From Leptolyngbyaceae cyanobacterium M65_K2018_010 (GTDB lineage Bacteria > Cyanobacteriota > Cyanobacteriia > Phormidesmidales > Phormidesmidaceae), in the NCBI GenBank assembly GCA_015295885.1, contig DVEE01000233.1, forward strand, positions 1-24,693: a DNA stretch of 24,693 nt, read 5' to 3'. The notes beneath the pieces were generated by a model. It ran no database searches and was not told where the DNA came from. It saw only the letters and a list, made by a program, of their open reading frames with translations. The first letter of the stretch is position 1; every line of letters starts with the position of its first letter. Below, piece by piece: positions 6,989 to 14,702 of the stretch. A program made the translations under genes and the position numbers.

Positions 6989-8440
6989 CTAGATTTGGGA
7001 CAACCCCAGGGCTAGCAGTTGAGCCTGGGCCTTTTGCAACGATTCCAGCCACTCCCGCTCGGGGTCGCTATCGGCTACTATGCCTGCGCCCACCTGGCCC
7101 CACACCGTAGATAGAGGGGATCCAGGGCTGACTTGGCTGCACAACAACGTACGAATCAAGATATTGAGATCGAGATTTCCCCGCCGGTCTAAGTATCCAC
7201 AGGATCCATAAAATAAGCTGCGCCGCACGGGTTCGAGCGCTTCGATGAGGGTCATGCAGCGCACCTTGGGGCAGCCGGTGATGGTACCACCGGGAAACAC
7301 GGCTCTAATCAGGTCTACGGCCGTGCGCCCCGGTTGCAACTGGCCGACCACATTGCTAACCAGGTGCATGACATGGCTGTAGTATTCCACGGTCAGCAAT
7401 TCATCCACCTGCACCGTTCCCCAGGTACAGACGCGCCCCAGGTCGTTGCGTTCTAAATCCACGAGCATGATGTGTTCCGCCCGCTCCTTGGGATGGCTGA
7501 GCAGGGTTTGGGTATAGGCGTGATCCGCTTCAGGGTTGGCCCCACGGGGTCGAGTGCCGGCAATGGGGCGGGTTTCGGCCCGCTGGCCCCGGAGCTGAAT
7601 TAGCCGTTCGGGGGAGCCGCTGATCACAGCTCCCCAGGGGGTGCGCCAGTAGCAGGCAAAGGGGGAGGGGTTGATCCGATGGAGTTGACGGTAAAGGCTC
7701 CAGCTAGGGGTTTGGGTTTGGCTGGTAAAGCGTAGGGAAAGGTTGACCTGAAACACATCTCCGGCTTGGATGTGCCGCTTGGCCTGGAGGACGGCGTGCT
7801 GGTAGTCGCTAGCCCCCAGGCCCAGGCTTAGGGGTGCCGGCCTGGCGATCGGCGGCGGTGACCAGGCCTCGGTATCCAGGTCTGTCTCTAGCTGTTGTTC
7901 CAGGGCGTCTAGGGCCGCCGCAGAGGAGGCCGCTAGCCACAGTTGCTGGGCACCGTGGTCGAGGACGGCAAAGGTCTCTGGCTCGTACCAGAGGGCCACC
8001 GGAAAGGGCAGGGTATCCGCTCTCAGGCTGGGCAGGCGCTCAATTTCCCAGGCCAGGTCGTAGCCTAGCCAACCCAGCCAACCGCCGGTAAAGGGCAAGG
8101 TTTGCTCTGCTTGGTCTGCTTCTGGCCCCACCAGCGCCAGGGTCGAGGCCTGGCGGAGGCGTTGGCTGAGGGTGGGTAGGACCTGGCCCAGCTTCGGGGT
8201 CCACAGTTGGGGCTGCCCCCCTACCACCCGGGGGGGACCGGCACAAATGGAGTAGCGGCTATGGCGATGCTGGGCTTGGGGGGTCTGGGGTAGGGGGTAG
8301 GGGCTTTCTAACAGGGCCACCAGGGTGGCGAGACTGGCCGGCTGGTGCAGCAGAGGGCCGTAGAGGGCCTGAAAAATTTCTGTGCCGGTGCGGTGGGCCA
8401 GGGGCCGCGATCGCACCCACCACGGGTGCTGCTGGGTCAA
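6989..8440 (-). CDS. Chorismate-utilising enzyme: anthranilate/aminodeoxychorismate synthase component I family
   Basis: Member of the TrpE/PabB family, which aminates chorismate with ammonia from a glutamine amidotransferase partner. The C-terminal chorismate-binding domain (last ~270 residues) has INPSPFACYWRTP, SGSPERLI, ETRPIAGTRPRG, EHIMLVDLERNDLGR and FPGGTITGCPKVR. The active-site PIAGT has Ala where classical PabB has Lys (PIKGT); this favours a TrpE type, but some PabB proteins also have Ala. No amidotransferase gene is in the window. I place the start at TTG 8440: it overlaps the ecfT stop (TTGA) and has GGGGAGG six bases upstream, giving 483 aa. Starts up to 8503 are open but would overlap ecfT more. 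Translation is probably coupled to ecfT. Confidence 0.88.
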   Translation of the reverse strand: MTQQHPWWVRSRPLAHRTGTEIFQALYGPLLHQPASLATLVALLESPYPLPQTPQAQHRHSRYSICAGPPRVVGGQPQLWTPKLGQVLPTLSQRLRQASTLALVGPEADQAEQTLPFTGGWLGWLGYDLAWEIERLPSLRADTLPFPVALWYEPETFAVLDHGAQQLWLAASSAAALDALEQQLETDLDTEAWSPPPIARPAPLSLGLGASDYQHAVLQAKRHIQAGDVFQVNLSLRFTSQTQTPSWSLYRQLHRINPSPFACYWRTPWGAVISGSPERLIQLRGQRAETRPIAGTRPRGANPEADHAYTQTLLSHPKERAEHIMLVDLERNDLGRVCTWGTVQVDELLTVEYYSHVMHLVSNVVGQLQPGRTAVDLIRAVFPGGTITGCPKVRCMTLIEALEPVRRSLFYGSCGYLDRRGNLDLNILIRTLLCSQVSPGSPLSTVWGQVGAGIVADSDPEREWLESLQKAQAQLLALGLSQI

Positions 8441-9351
8441 CCCTGGCCTCCCCAGATCAATCGTACCCACCAAAACACCCCCAATAGTCCCAGGGCGAAC
8501 CAATCCCAGCGGCGCAGCACCAACTGATACCAGCGCACCTGATGCTGGTTGGGGCTGGTAAAGCCACGCACGGCCATGGCAGCGGCAATTTGTTCGGCCC
8601 GCAGCAGCAAATTTTCTAGCAGCCGCTCAACCACCGCCAGCCAGACCTGGGCCGAGCCTCGAAAGCCGAGCTTTTTCCAGTTAATGGCGCGGGTTTGCAC
8701 CGATCGCACCAGGTTTTGTACTTCCTCCAGCACCAGGGGAATAAACCGCAGGGAAAGGGTGACGGTGAGGGCAATTTCCGTCACCGGCAGGCCCAGGCGG
8801 CGCAGGGGAGCCATTAGGGATTCTAGGGCCAGGGTAATTTCCTCGGGGGCGGTGGTCAGCAGGTACAGGTTGGTCCCGTAGATCAGGGTAAACAGCAGCG
8901 TGCCAATGCGAATGCCCAGTTCCAGGGAGCGGCGGGTCACGGTCAGGGGGCCCCAATCGAACAGCACGTAGCGGTAGGCGGTGGGTTGGGGCAGTTCCGG
9001 CAGGGATTCTGGGGGTTGCTCTAGGGATGCGATGGCGGCGGGGGTGGGCAGGCGGGTCGGTTGGCTGATTTCTAAGCCATCGGGCATGAAAAAGGTGAGC
9101 AGCATGACCGCGATGCACAGCAGGGACAGCCACCCCAACTGTTGTCGCCACACCCGTAGGGGGATGCGGGCGGCCAGCGTCAGCAGCAGTAGCCAGGCGA
9201 CCAGGCCAAAGCGCCAGTAGGCATTGGCCAAAATCGGTGTCACCAAAATGCTCATCAGCCAGGCCATTTTTACCCGTGGGTCCAGCCGATGCAACCAGGT
9301 AATCGGCTGTTCTAGGTACAGGCCAATCGGGAGGGAACGGAGTAAATCCAT
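8437..9351 (-). CDS. ecfT: Energy-coupling factor transporter membrane subunit EcfT (CbiQ-like)
   Basis: EcfT is the transmembrane coupling subunit of ECF vitamin/metal importers, linking the ATPases to a substrate-binding S component. The 304-residue protein has DPRVKMAWLMSILV at the start, several membrane segments (about 30-90, 150-175, 280-300) and the family's C-terminal coupling helices, VRSVQTRAINWKK and AEQIAAAMAVRGF. The latter is the Ala-Arg-Gly type motif that contacts the ATPase. No ATPase or S-component gene lies beside it, so it is a solitary subunit, as usual in cyanobacteria, and the substrate cannot be read here. It starts six bases after the der stop and overlaps the next start by TTGA, so it belongs to the der transcript. 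Confidence 0.88.
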   Translation of the reverse strand: MDLLRSLPIGLYLEQPITWLHRLDPRVKMAWLMSILVTPILANAYWRFGLVAWLLLLTLAARIPLRVWRQQLGWLSLLCIAVMLLTFFMPDGLEISQPTRLPTPAAIASLEQPPESLPELPQPTAYRYVLFDWGPLTVTRRSLELGIRIGTLLFTLIYGTNLYLLTTAPEEITLALESLMAPLRRLGLPVTEIALTVTLSLRFIPLVLEEVQNLVRSVQTRAINWKKLGFRGSAQVWLAVVERLLENLLLRAEQIAAAMAVRGFTSPNQHQVRWYQLVLRRWDWFALGLLGVFWWVRLIWGGQG

Positions 9352-9357
9352 GGGTGG

Positions 9358-9840
9358 CTACACCTTGGTGGCCCGATTGGCACTGCGGCGTTCTAGGTCG
9401 CCCATGGCCTTACCGCGCCAAAAAAAGCGCAGGGGGGTACCCTCAAAGCCTAAATTTTCGCGAAACTGTCGCTCAATGTAGCGGCGGTAGTTGTCCTTGA
9501 TCAGATGGGGATCGTTGACAAACAGGGTGAAGGAGGGTGGCCGCACGGTGACCTGGGTGCCGTAGTAAATTCGGCCCTGGCGGCCCTGGCGGGTGGTCGG
9601 TGGAGTGTGCCACTGGGTCGCCTCGGTCAGCACCTCATTCACCACAGAGGTACTCACCCGGCGACGGTGTTGCTCCACCGCTTGGTTGACCAGTTCCAGG
9701 ATCTTAGTGACCCGTTGACCGGTCTTAGCACTGACGTAAAGGCGTTTGGCCCAGGCTAAAAAGTTCAGCCGGGCGGCTATCTGGTGGTCAAAGTCGTAGA
9801 TGGTGTAGCTATCTTTTTCCACCGCATTTGTTGACCACAA
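9358..9840 (-). pseudogene. der: der (engA), C-terminal part, out of frame
   Basis: This frame carries the rest of the ribosome-assembly GTPase Der: the end of the second G domain (AVEKDSYTIYDFDHQI, FLAWAKRLYVSAKTGQRV with its G5-type SAKTG) and the C-terminal KH-like domain (EATQWHTPPTTRQGRQGRIYYGTQ, FVNDPHLIKDNYRRYIERQFRENLGFEGTPLRFFWRGK), which contacts rRNA. It has no proper start: the frame opens at a TTG inside the N-terminal part and there is no ribosome binding site. It joins the N-terminal part at about 9825/9826. Nothing else in it is damaged, which fits a very recent lesion or a sequence error. Confidence 0.85.
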
Positions 9841-10714
9841 TCACACAGGCCCGACCGTCTTCTTCGATGCGACCGGCCAGTTTTTGGTCCTGTTCGGTGA
9901 CCCCATCGAGGGCATCGATGACCAACAGCACAACATCGGCCCGGCGAATGGCCTTAAAGGCTCGGTTGATGCCAAAGAATTCAGGCCCGTAGTCCACACT
10001 TTTCTTTTTGCGAATGCCGGCGGTGTCGATAATTCGGTAGGTTTGGTCGCCGTACTGGACCTGGGTATCGATGGCATCGCGGGTAGTGCCTGAAATGGGG
10101 CTAACAATGGCGCGGGACTCGCCCACTAGGGCGTTGAGTAGGCTCGACTTGCCCACGTTGGGCCGCCCCACAATCGCCACCTTAATGTCCTCCTGCTCTT
10201 CCGCCTCCACGGTTTCAGGCAGGTATGCGATCAGGGCATCTAGCAGTTCGCCGGTGCCATTGCCGTGAATGCCTGAAACCGGATAGGGTTCGCCGAGTCC
10301 CAGCTCCCAAAATTGGGCCGCTTGCACTAACCCCTGTTCGATGGATTCGCACTTGTTGACCGCCAGCAGGACGGGCACAGACTGTTGCCTAAGCCAGGTG
10401 GCAATGTCCCGATCGGCCTCGGTGGGGCCAGTTTGGCCGTCTACTACAAAAACGGCGGCACTGGCTTCGCTGAGGGCTAACTGGGCCTGCTCCCGAATGT
10501 AGGGTAGAAATTCGGTGTCATCGTCAAAGACCAGGCCACCGGTATCGACGATCTGGTAGTCGCGATCGCGCCAGAAAGCGGCCTGATAGGTGCGATCGCG
10601 GGTCACCCCGGGTTCATCGTAGACAATGGCCTCCTTGCCCCCGGCCAGACGATTGACCAGGGTAGATTTGCCCACATTCGGGCGACCGATAACCGCAACA
10701 ACGGGCAGAGCCAT
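9809..10714 (-). pseudogene. der: der (engA), N-terminal part: tandem-GTPase ribosome assembly factor ending in a frameshift
   Basis: Der is an essential double GTPase needed for 50S subunit assembly. From ATG 10714 it reads MALPVVAVIGRPNVGKS (first P-loop, 10-17), DTGGLVFDD, first G4 NKCE, then the second P-loop VAIVGRPNVGKSS and G3 DTAGIRKKK. It goes wrong after VIVVNK: the expected NKWDAVEKDS becomes NKCGGKR and a TAG. Inserting five bases (GGGAC or GGGAT) between 9825 and 9826 restores the family sequence exactly and joins it to the C-terminal part. The intact gene would span 9358-10714. Either the assembly is wrong or this copy cannot make a working second G domain. It is first in the leftward block der-ecfT-(chorismate enzyme)-pipX-pipY-sepF-proC. 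Confidence 0.88.
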
Positions 10715-10857
10715 GGCAACACAGCAAGAGGAGGTCCAGGATCGCAGTCCATCACTCTGCCACAACGGGGGAACCGATGTAGCCTGGAGAAAGGATCAGT
10801 GGTTCCATTGTAGCGAGTCATGCCGGTGCCATAGGGACCTGGTTAGGGCCTAGGCCC

Positions 10858-11883
10858 TCAGCCCTCGTGGATCGGCGTCTTGCTCAGGCCTGACTTGCCG
10901 CCGGCGGTGTACCAATATTCCCAACGGCCGCCGCTGACGGTAGACCAGTCCTTCAGGTCAAAGGATCCACTCCCCTCGGGAGTGCCTGAGATGCAATACA
11001 CTTTGACCGCCCTTCCACCGTGGTGCCAAATCAAAGGCCAACCGGGCTCCATCTGTTCCGGCAGAGCCCCATTGGGTTGCAGAAAATAGGCATCCTGGCC
11101 AATCTGGGTGCCGTTGCCAAACACCCGGGCGATGCCCTGGTCATCAATGGCTACAAACGCCCCTTCTTCGAGTCCAATGGCGTAGTGGTGGAGGTTATTG
11201 CTGTCGTCGTGAATGACGCGGGCCAGGAGACCCAGAATTCGGCCATAGCGGGTTTCGGGATTGTGGGCATTGACCCGATCCAGGTGGGTATCGGTGATCA
11301 CCCCCTGTAGGTAAGGCACCTGGATAAAGTCGCTACGATGGATGGCCGCGGTGTTGTAGTGAAAGGGGTCGTCTAGAATTTCTGAACTGGTCACCCCCTG
11401 GTGGTCGGGGGCGTAGTAAAAATCGCCCAGAATGGCCATGCCGGCGCTGGTGCCCGCTACGGGAATCCGCTTTTCGTTGATTAAGTAATTGATCGCTGCT
11501 TCTACGGGGGTGCCTTCCCAAAATTCCTGGTATTGGTTCTGGTCGCCCCCGGCGATAAACAGGGCATCCGCCGCCCGAATATAGTTGACCACATCCGGAT
11601 CCTGGGCTCCCTCGCGACTGTCGATGGATAATTCCGCCGAGGAGCCAATGTAGTCCCGGTAGTGGTCACAGATCCACTTGGCCTGGGCCCCTACCCCGCC
11701 CACCCGCAGGACCAAATAATGGCCGCCCTTGGCCCGTTCCAGAAACCAGCGGGTGGCAGCATCTTCGCCGGATTTTTCCCCCTCCGCTCCACCAATCAGT
11801 AAGCAACCCGGTTGGGGTGGGGTCGCTTCAATCCCCCGATTACGGCAGCAGAGGTAGTAGTCATAGTCTAAGCGTCTACCCAT
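10858..11883 (-). CDS. Cyanophycinase-like peptidase, family S51
   Basis: The fold is that of cyanophycinase (CphB), a cytosolic serine peptidase that releases beta-Asp-Arg dipeptides from cyanophycin. Visible marks are GGAEGEKSGED near residue 31, ALFIAGGDQNQY (about 107-118), the nucleophile elbow GTSAGMAILG with Ser146, TDTHLDRVNAH followed by TRYGRILGLLARV (candidate catalytic His), and YAIGLEEGAFVAID. At 341 aa it is longer than typical CphB (~270), with a ~20-residue N-terminal extension and a ~70-residue C-terminal part ending WEYWYTAGGKSGLSKTPIHEG that I do not recognise. No cyanophycin synthetase gene is in the window, so the substrate is inferred from the family only and another beta-aspartyl peptide is possible. 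Confidence 0.75.
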   Translation of the reverse strand: MGRRLDYDYYLCCRNRGIEATPPQPGCLLIGGAEGEKSGEDAATRWFLERAKGGHYLVLRVGGVGAQAKWICDHYRDYIGSSAELSIDSREGAQDPDVVNYIRAADALFIAGGDQNQYQEFWEGTPVEAAINYLINEKRIPVAGTSAGMAILGDFYYAPDHQGVTSSEILDDPFHYNTAAIHRSDFIQVPYLQGVITDTHLDRVNAHNPETRYGRILGLLARVIHDDSNNLHHYAIGLEEGAFVAIDDQGIARVFGNGTQIGQDAYFLQPNGALPEQMEPGWPLIWHHGGRAVKVYCISGTPEGSGSFDLKDWSTVSGGRWEYWYTAGGKSGLSKTPIHEG

Positions 11884-12253
11884 GGTGAGCAGTCCTCGTA
11901 AGGGTCCTCTTACAGCATGCCTGAGCTAGGTTCACCAGGGTTTAAGGTCGTTAGAAATTTTCAAAGGGAGTAGGATGGCAGGCGGGCCTCATGCCCTTGC
12001 CCCTGGGGCTGGATGAAAGGTCCCGGCCAGGGCTATGCTGGATGAACTATCCTGAGGCAGAGTGCTGACCTTCTGGGAGGCTAAATTTTCTCCATGGCCA
12101 TGTTTGAACCGCTGTTTTGTCCCTGCTGTACCCCGGCCTTGGTCCATGCGGTGGCCCAAGCTAACCTGACCAGCCTGTCCCGCCAGATGCTCTGGTTGGG
12201 CACCGGGGCTATGGCCCAGGCCCTAGGGCGGCAGGTCTCCCCACCCATCGCCC
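11884..12253. other. Sparse region between the S51 peptidase and the CbpA/CbpM genes
   Basis: The first ~210 bases show no gene on either strand. They must include the promoter of the S51 peptidase (leftward), but I cannot pick a clear -10/-35 pair. The rest is covered by a possible small rightward ORF described separately. There is no tRNA, strong hairpin or tandem repeat. Confidence 0.4.
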
Positions 12254-12294
12254 CTAGTCCAGATGAGCCCCATAGGCTCGCAGGCGAGCTTTAA
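12094..12294 (+). CDS. Possible small protein, unrecognised
   Basis: A 66-residue ORF with ATG at 12094, opening with FEPLFCPCCTPAL (three cysteines close together) and then a mostly helical, alanine/leucine-rich stretch. Third codon positions are GC rich as in neighbouring genes. A GGGAGG lies upstream but 13 bases from the ATG, rather far. Its last 41 bases overlap the 3' end of the cbpM-like gene on the other strand. It may be a real small protein or chance; no family is recognised. Confidence 0.3.
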   Translation: MAMFEPLFCPCCTPALVHAVAQANLTSLSRQMLWLGTGAMAQALGRQVSPPIAPSPDEPHRLAGEL

Positions 12295-12571
12295 GCTGGG
12301 CGATTTCTTCGCACATATCTAACACCATGCTGGCGCCCACCCAGTTAAGGCCCAGGTCCCGGCGTAGTCTCAGCATTTTGGCAATCCGGTTGAGATCGCG
12401 ATCGCGCAGTTTGGCCTGCTGGGGCTCCAATAAATTTAGGGCCACAAACCGTTGCACCAGGGTGACCGAGATGGCCATGAGCTCAGCGGTTTGCTCGTAG
12501 GTGTAGAGGGTTTCTGCCTCGGTGCTGACGGTGTCCTCGGCGGCGGGCAGTTCGATGTCTGGCATACTCAT
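12254..12571 (-). CDS. CbpM-like chaperone modulator (MerR-type HTH)
   Basis: A 105-residue protein whose core resembles CbpM/MerR helix-turn-helix modulators: LYTYEQTAELMAISVTLVQRFVALNLLEP (about 22-50), then DRDLNRIAKMLRLRRDLGLNWVGASMVLDMCEEIAQLKARL. CbpM binds the J domain of CbpA and blocks its action on DnaK. The start ATG overlaps the stop of the CbpA-like gene (ATGA), so the two are translationally coupled, matching the cbpA-cbpM pairs of other bacteria. The acidic N-terminal 20 residues are not part of the family core. The call rests on both sequence pattern and position. Confidence 0.75.
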   Translation of the reverse strand: MSMPDIELPAAEDTVSTEAETLYTYEQTAELMAISVTLVQRFVALNLLEPQQAKLRDRDLNRIAKMLRLRRDLGLNWVGASMVLDMCEEIAQLKARLRAYGAHLD

Positions 12572-13581
12572 AGGCTATAGGCCTCCAAATCGGCGTGGGG
12601 GTTCATGGTGCGGTTGGCTCGGATGGTTTCGTAGCTGGCTCGTTCCGCTGCACTGAGCTGATCTGCCTTAGGGGTGATGACCTTGATGGTGACGAGTAGG
12701 TCGGTGCGATCGCCCTTGGGGGTTTTCCAGCCCTGGTGGCGCAGGCGCAGAGTTTGCCCCGAATTGATGCCGGCGGGGACTTTCAGCATCACCCCTCCCT
12801 CCGGGGTGGGGATGCGGAACTCGGTTCCTAGAACGGCCTCATCGGGGGTAATACTCACGGTGCAGGTGAGGTTTTGCTGGTCATCTAGGGCAAAAAAGGG
12901 ATGGGGGGCCAGGTCAATGGTGAGGTATAGATCGCCGCGCTTTTGGGTGATTGGGTTGGTCCGGCCCTGCCCCTGGATGCGAATCCGACTGCCCGGTTTG
13001 GCTCCGGCCGGGATGCGCACCTTGAAGGGCTTTTCCCCCTCCAAAGCCAGTTCCTTGGTGACCCCATGGAAAGCCTCGGCCAGGGTCAGCACAAAGGCGG
13101 CCTCGGTATCTGGCTGGGGGGCATAGCTGTGGTAGACGGATCGATAGCCCGGGTCAAAGTCGCTCTCCAGGTCCGGCGCGGCAGCGGTGGAGTAATAGCG
13201 GTAGGCGGTTCTTGGGCCGGGGCGACCAGCCGAGCCGTAGCGGTTCAGTAGCTCGTTGATGAAGTCTTCAAACCCGCCGTAGCGACTAAATTCGCTTTCC
13301 TCAAAGCCGGGCTCAGGGGTGGGTGGGGCGGCCCCCTCCTCGACTTGGTGCCAATACTGGCCGTAGCGATCGTACTTGCGGCGGTTTTCCGGATCCGAAA
13401 GCACCTCGTAGGCTTCGTTGATTTCCTTAAACTTTTCCTCGGCGGCTGAATCGTTGGGGTTTAGGTCAGGGTGAAATTTGCGGGCTAGTTTACGGTAGGT
13501 CTTCTTAATATCCTCCTGGCTGGCGGCTTTATCGACCCCCAGAATCCCGTAATAATCCTTGAACCCCTGCGTGGTTGCCAT
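12568..13581 (-). CDS. CbpA-like DnaJ co-chaperone (no zinc finger)
   Basis: Class II DnaJ protein of 337 aa. The J domain (residues about 8-72) starts DYYGILGV with HPD at 37-39. A spacer with FSRYGGFEDFINELLNRYG follows, then a proline/tyrosine-rich stretch and the two DnaJ C-terminal substrate-binding domains (about 165-320: FVLTLAEAFHGVTKEL, VRIPAGAKPGSRIRIQGQG, DLYLTIDLAPHPFF, PDEAVLGTEFRIPTPEG, GQTLRLRHQGW). There is no CXXCXGXG zinc finger, which separates it from DnaJ proper and fits CbpA. It delivers substrates to DnaK in the cytosol. ATG 13581 has AGGGAT six bases upstream. The gene overlaps the cbpM-like gene. Confidence 0.88.
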   Translation of the reverse strand: MATTQGFKDYYGILGVDKAASQEDIKKTYRKLARKFHPDLNPNDSAAEEKFKEINEAYEVLSDPENRRKYDRYGQYWHQVEEGAAPPTPEPGFEESEFSRYGGFEDFINELLNRYGSAGRPGPRTAYRYYSTAAAPDLESDFDPGYRSVYHSYAPQPDTEAAFVLTLAEAFHGVTKELALEGEKPFKVRIPAGAKPGSRIRIQGQGRTNPITQKRGDLYLTIDLAPHPFFALDDQQNLTCTVSITPDEAVLGTEFRIPTPEGGVMLKVPAGINSGQTLRLRHQGWKTPKGDRTDLLVTIKVITPKADQLSAAERASYETIRANRTMNPHADLEAYSL

Positions 13582-13711
13582 GGTGATCCCTGCTGAAAGT
13601 CCAGGTCAAAGGCATGTGCTTCCGATCATAAGTCTCCCCGGCTGGGCCCCTGGATGATTTTTGGGAAATGTAATCTCCGGGCAAAGCCCACTGGCGTGCC
13701 CCGGGCCCTGG

Positions 13712-14665
13712 CTAGCCTACTTTGGCCTCGGGGGCCGACCAAGGGCAGGGATGGGTGAAGGCCAGGGGGTGCTGGGTGCGGGGATGGGGAAACTGAAGAC
13801 CGTAGGCGTGCAGGTAGTAGCCCGTATCTCCAGGTACGGGAATGGGCCCCGAGGCTGTGGCGATCGGGAGGGGACGCCCGCCGACTCCATAGAGTGGATC
13901 GCCCAGCAGGGGGTAACCGGCGGCGGCCAGGTGGATGCGGATTTGGTGGGGGCGCCCGGTGCGAAGGGTGACTTCCACAAGCGTGGAAGTTGGGGTGCGG
14001 TGCAACACCTTGCCCTCGCTGAAGGCCGGTCGCCCAGTCGGGCAGGCCCCATAGATGTAGCCCAGGACGGGATGATCGATTTTGCCGATGGGGGTGGTCA
14101 GGGTGAACTGATCGGGCAGGTCACAGGCCCCAATCAGGGCTCGATAGGTTTTGCGGATGGGGGGAGGGGCCTGGGGATCCGAGGCGGCAGCGGTGGATTC
14201 GCGCAGTTGGCGGCTGAGTGCCGATCGGGCCAGGGGGGACCGGGCCAGCACCATTAACCCCGAGGTGCCCCGTCCTAGCCGATGCACGGGCACGGGGGAG
14301 GGCTGTGGATACCGTCGTTGGATTTGGTGTAGGAGGGTATGGGTGAGGAAGTTACCGCCGGGTAAAACCGGTAGGCCAGCCGGTTTGGCGATCACCAGCA
14401 GGTCTTCATCCTCGTACCGCACCTGAAAGTCTAGGGGCACGGCGGGTTCTTCCCAGGGGGGGCGGTGGTAGGCCAGGACTTGTCCAGCCTGCAGGTAGAC
14501 CTCCCCGCCGACCGGATCAGCGTTGAGGCAAATTTGACCGGCCTCAAGCCGCTCCTGCCACTGGGCCCGACTGGAATGGCGATAGCGCTGGGAGAGGAAA
14601 TCCAGTACCGTTTGCCCCGCCTGGTCAGCGGTGATGCGATCGCGGTAAACCCAACCCTGATTCAT
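13712..14665 (-). CDS. RluA-family pseudouridine synthase with altered catalytic motif
   Basis: An N-terminal S4-like domain (about 12-70: AGQTVLDFLSQRYRHSSRAQWQERLEAGQICLN) is followed by the RluA-type catalytic domain (from about 85: LLVIAKPAGLPVLPGG). The usual HRLDRxTSG motif holding the catalytic Asp here reads HRLGRGTSG, with Gly131 in place of Asp; the codon is GGA with no ambiguity nearby. The later motifs are intact: KTYRALI, VEVTLRTGRPHQIRIHLAAAGYPLLGDPLYG. I recall the same HRLGRGTSG form from a cyanobacterial and plant-plastid subfamily, so it is probably inherited rather than a mutation. Activity and RNA target are unknown. It is 37 bases after the J-domain gene on the same strand. 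Confidence 0.85.
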   Translation of the reverse strand: MNQGWVYRDRITADQAGQTVLDFLSQRYRHSSRAQWQERLEAGQICLNADPVGGEVYLQAGQVLAYHRPPWEEPAVPLDFQVRYEDEDLLVIAKPAGLPVLPGGNFLTHTLLHQIQRRYPQPSPVPVHRLGRGTSGLMVLARSPLARSALSRQLRESTAAASDPQAPPPIRKTYRALIGACDLPDQFTLTTPIGKIDHPVLGYIYGACPTGRPAFSEGKVLHRTPTSTLVEVTLRTGRPHQIRIHLAAAGYPLLGDPLYGVGGRPLPIATASGPIPVPGDTGYYLHAYGLQFPHPRTQHPLAFTHPCPWSAPEAKVG

Positions 14666-14702
14666 CGCCCCTACCCCTGGCCTCAGACCGCCGAAAACTC
14701 CA

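Noticed and set aside
9809..9840. Programmed ribosomal frameshift as the explanation for der
   Set aside because: There is no slippery heptamer at the crossover and the NKWD codons themselves are missing, so frame change alone would not restore the G4 motif.
13661..14257. 198-residue open frame on the plus strand
   Set aside because: It lies antisense to the RluA-family gene, is glycine rich without any motif, and follows from the high GC content of that gene.
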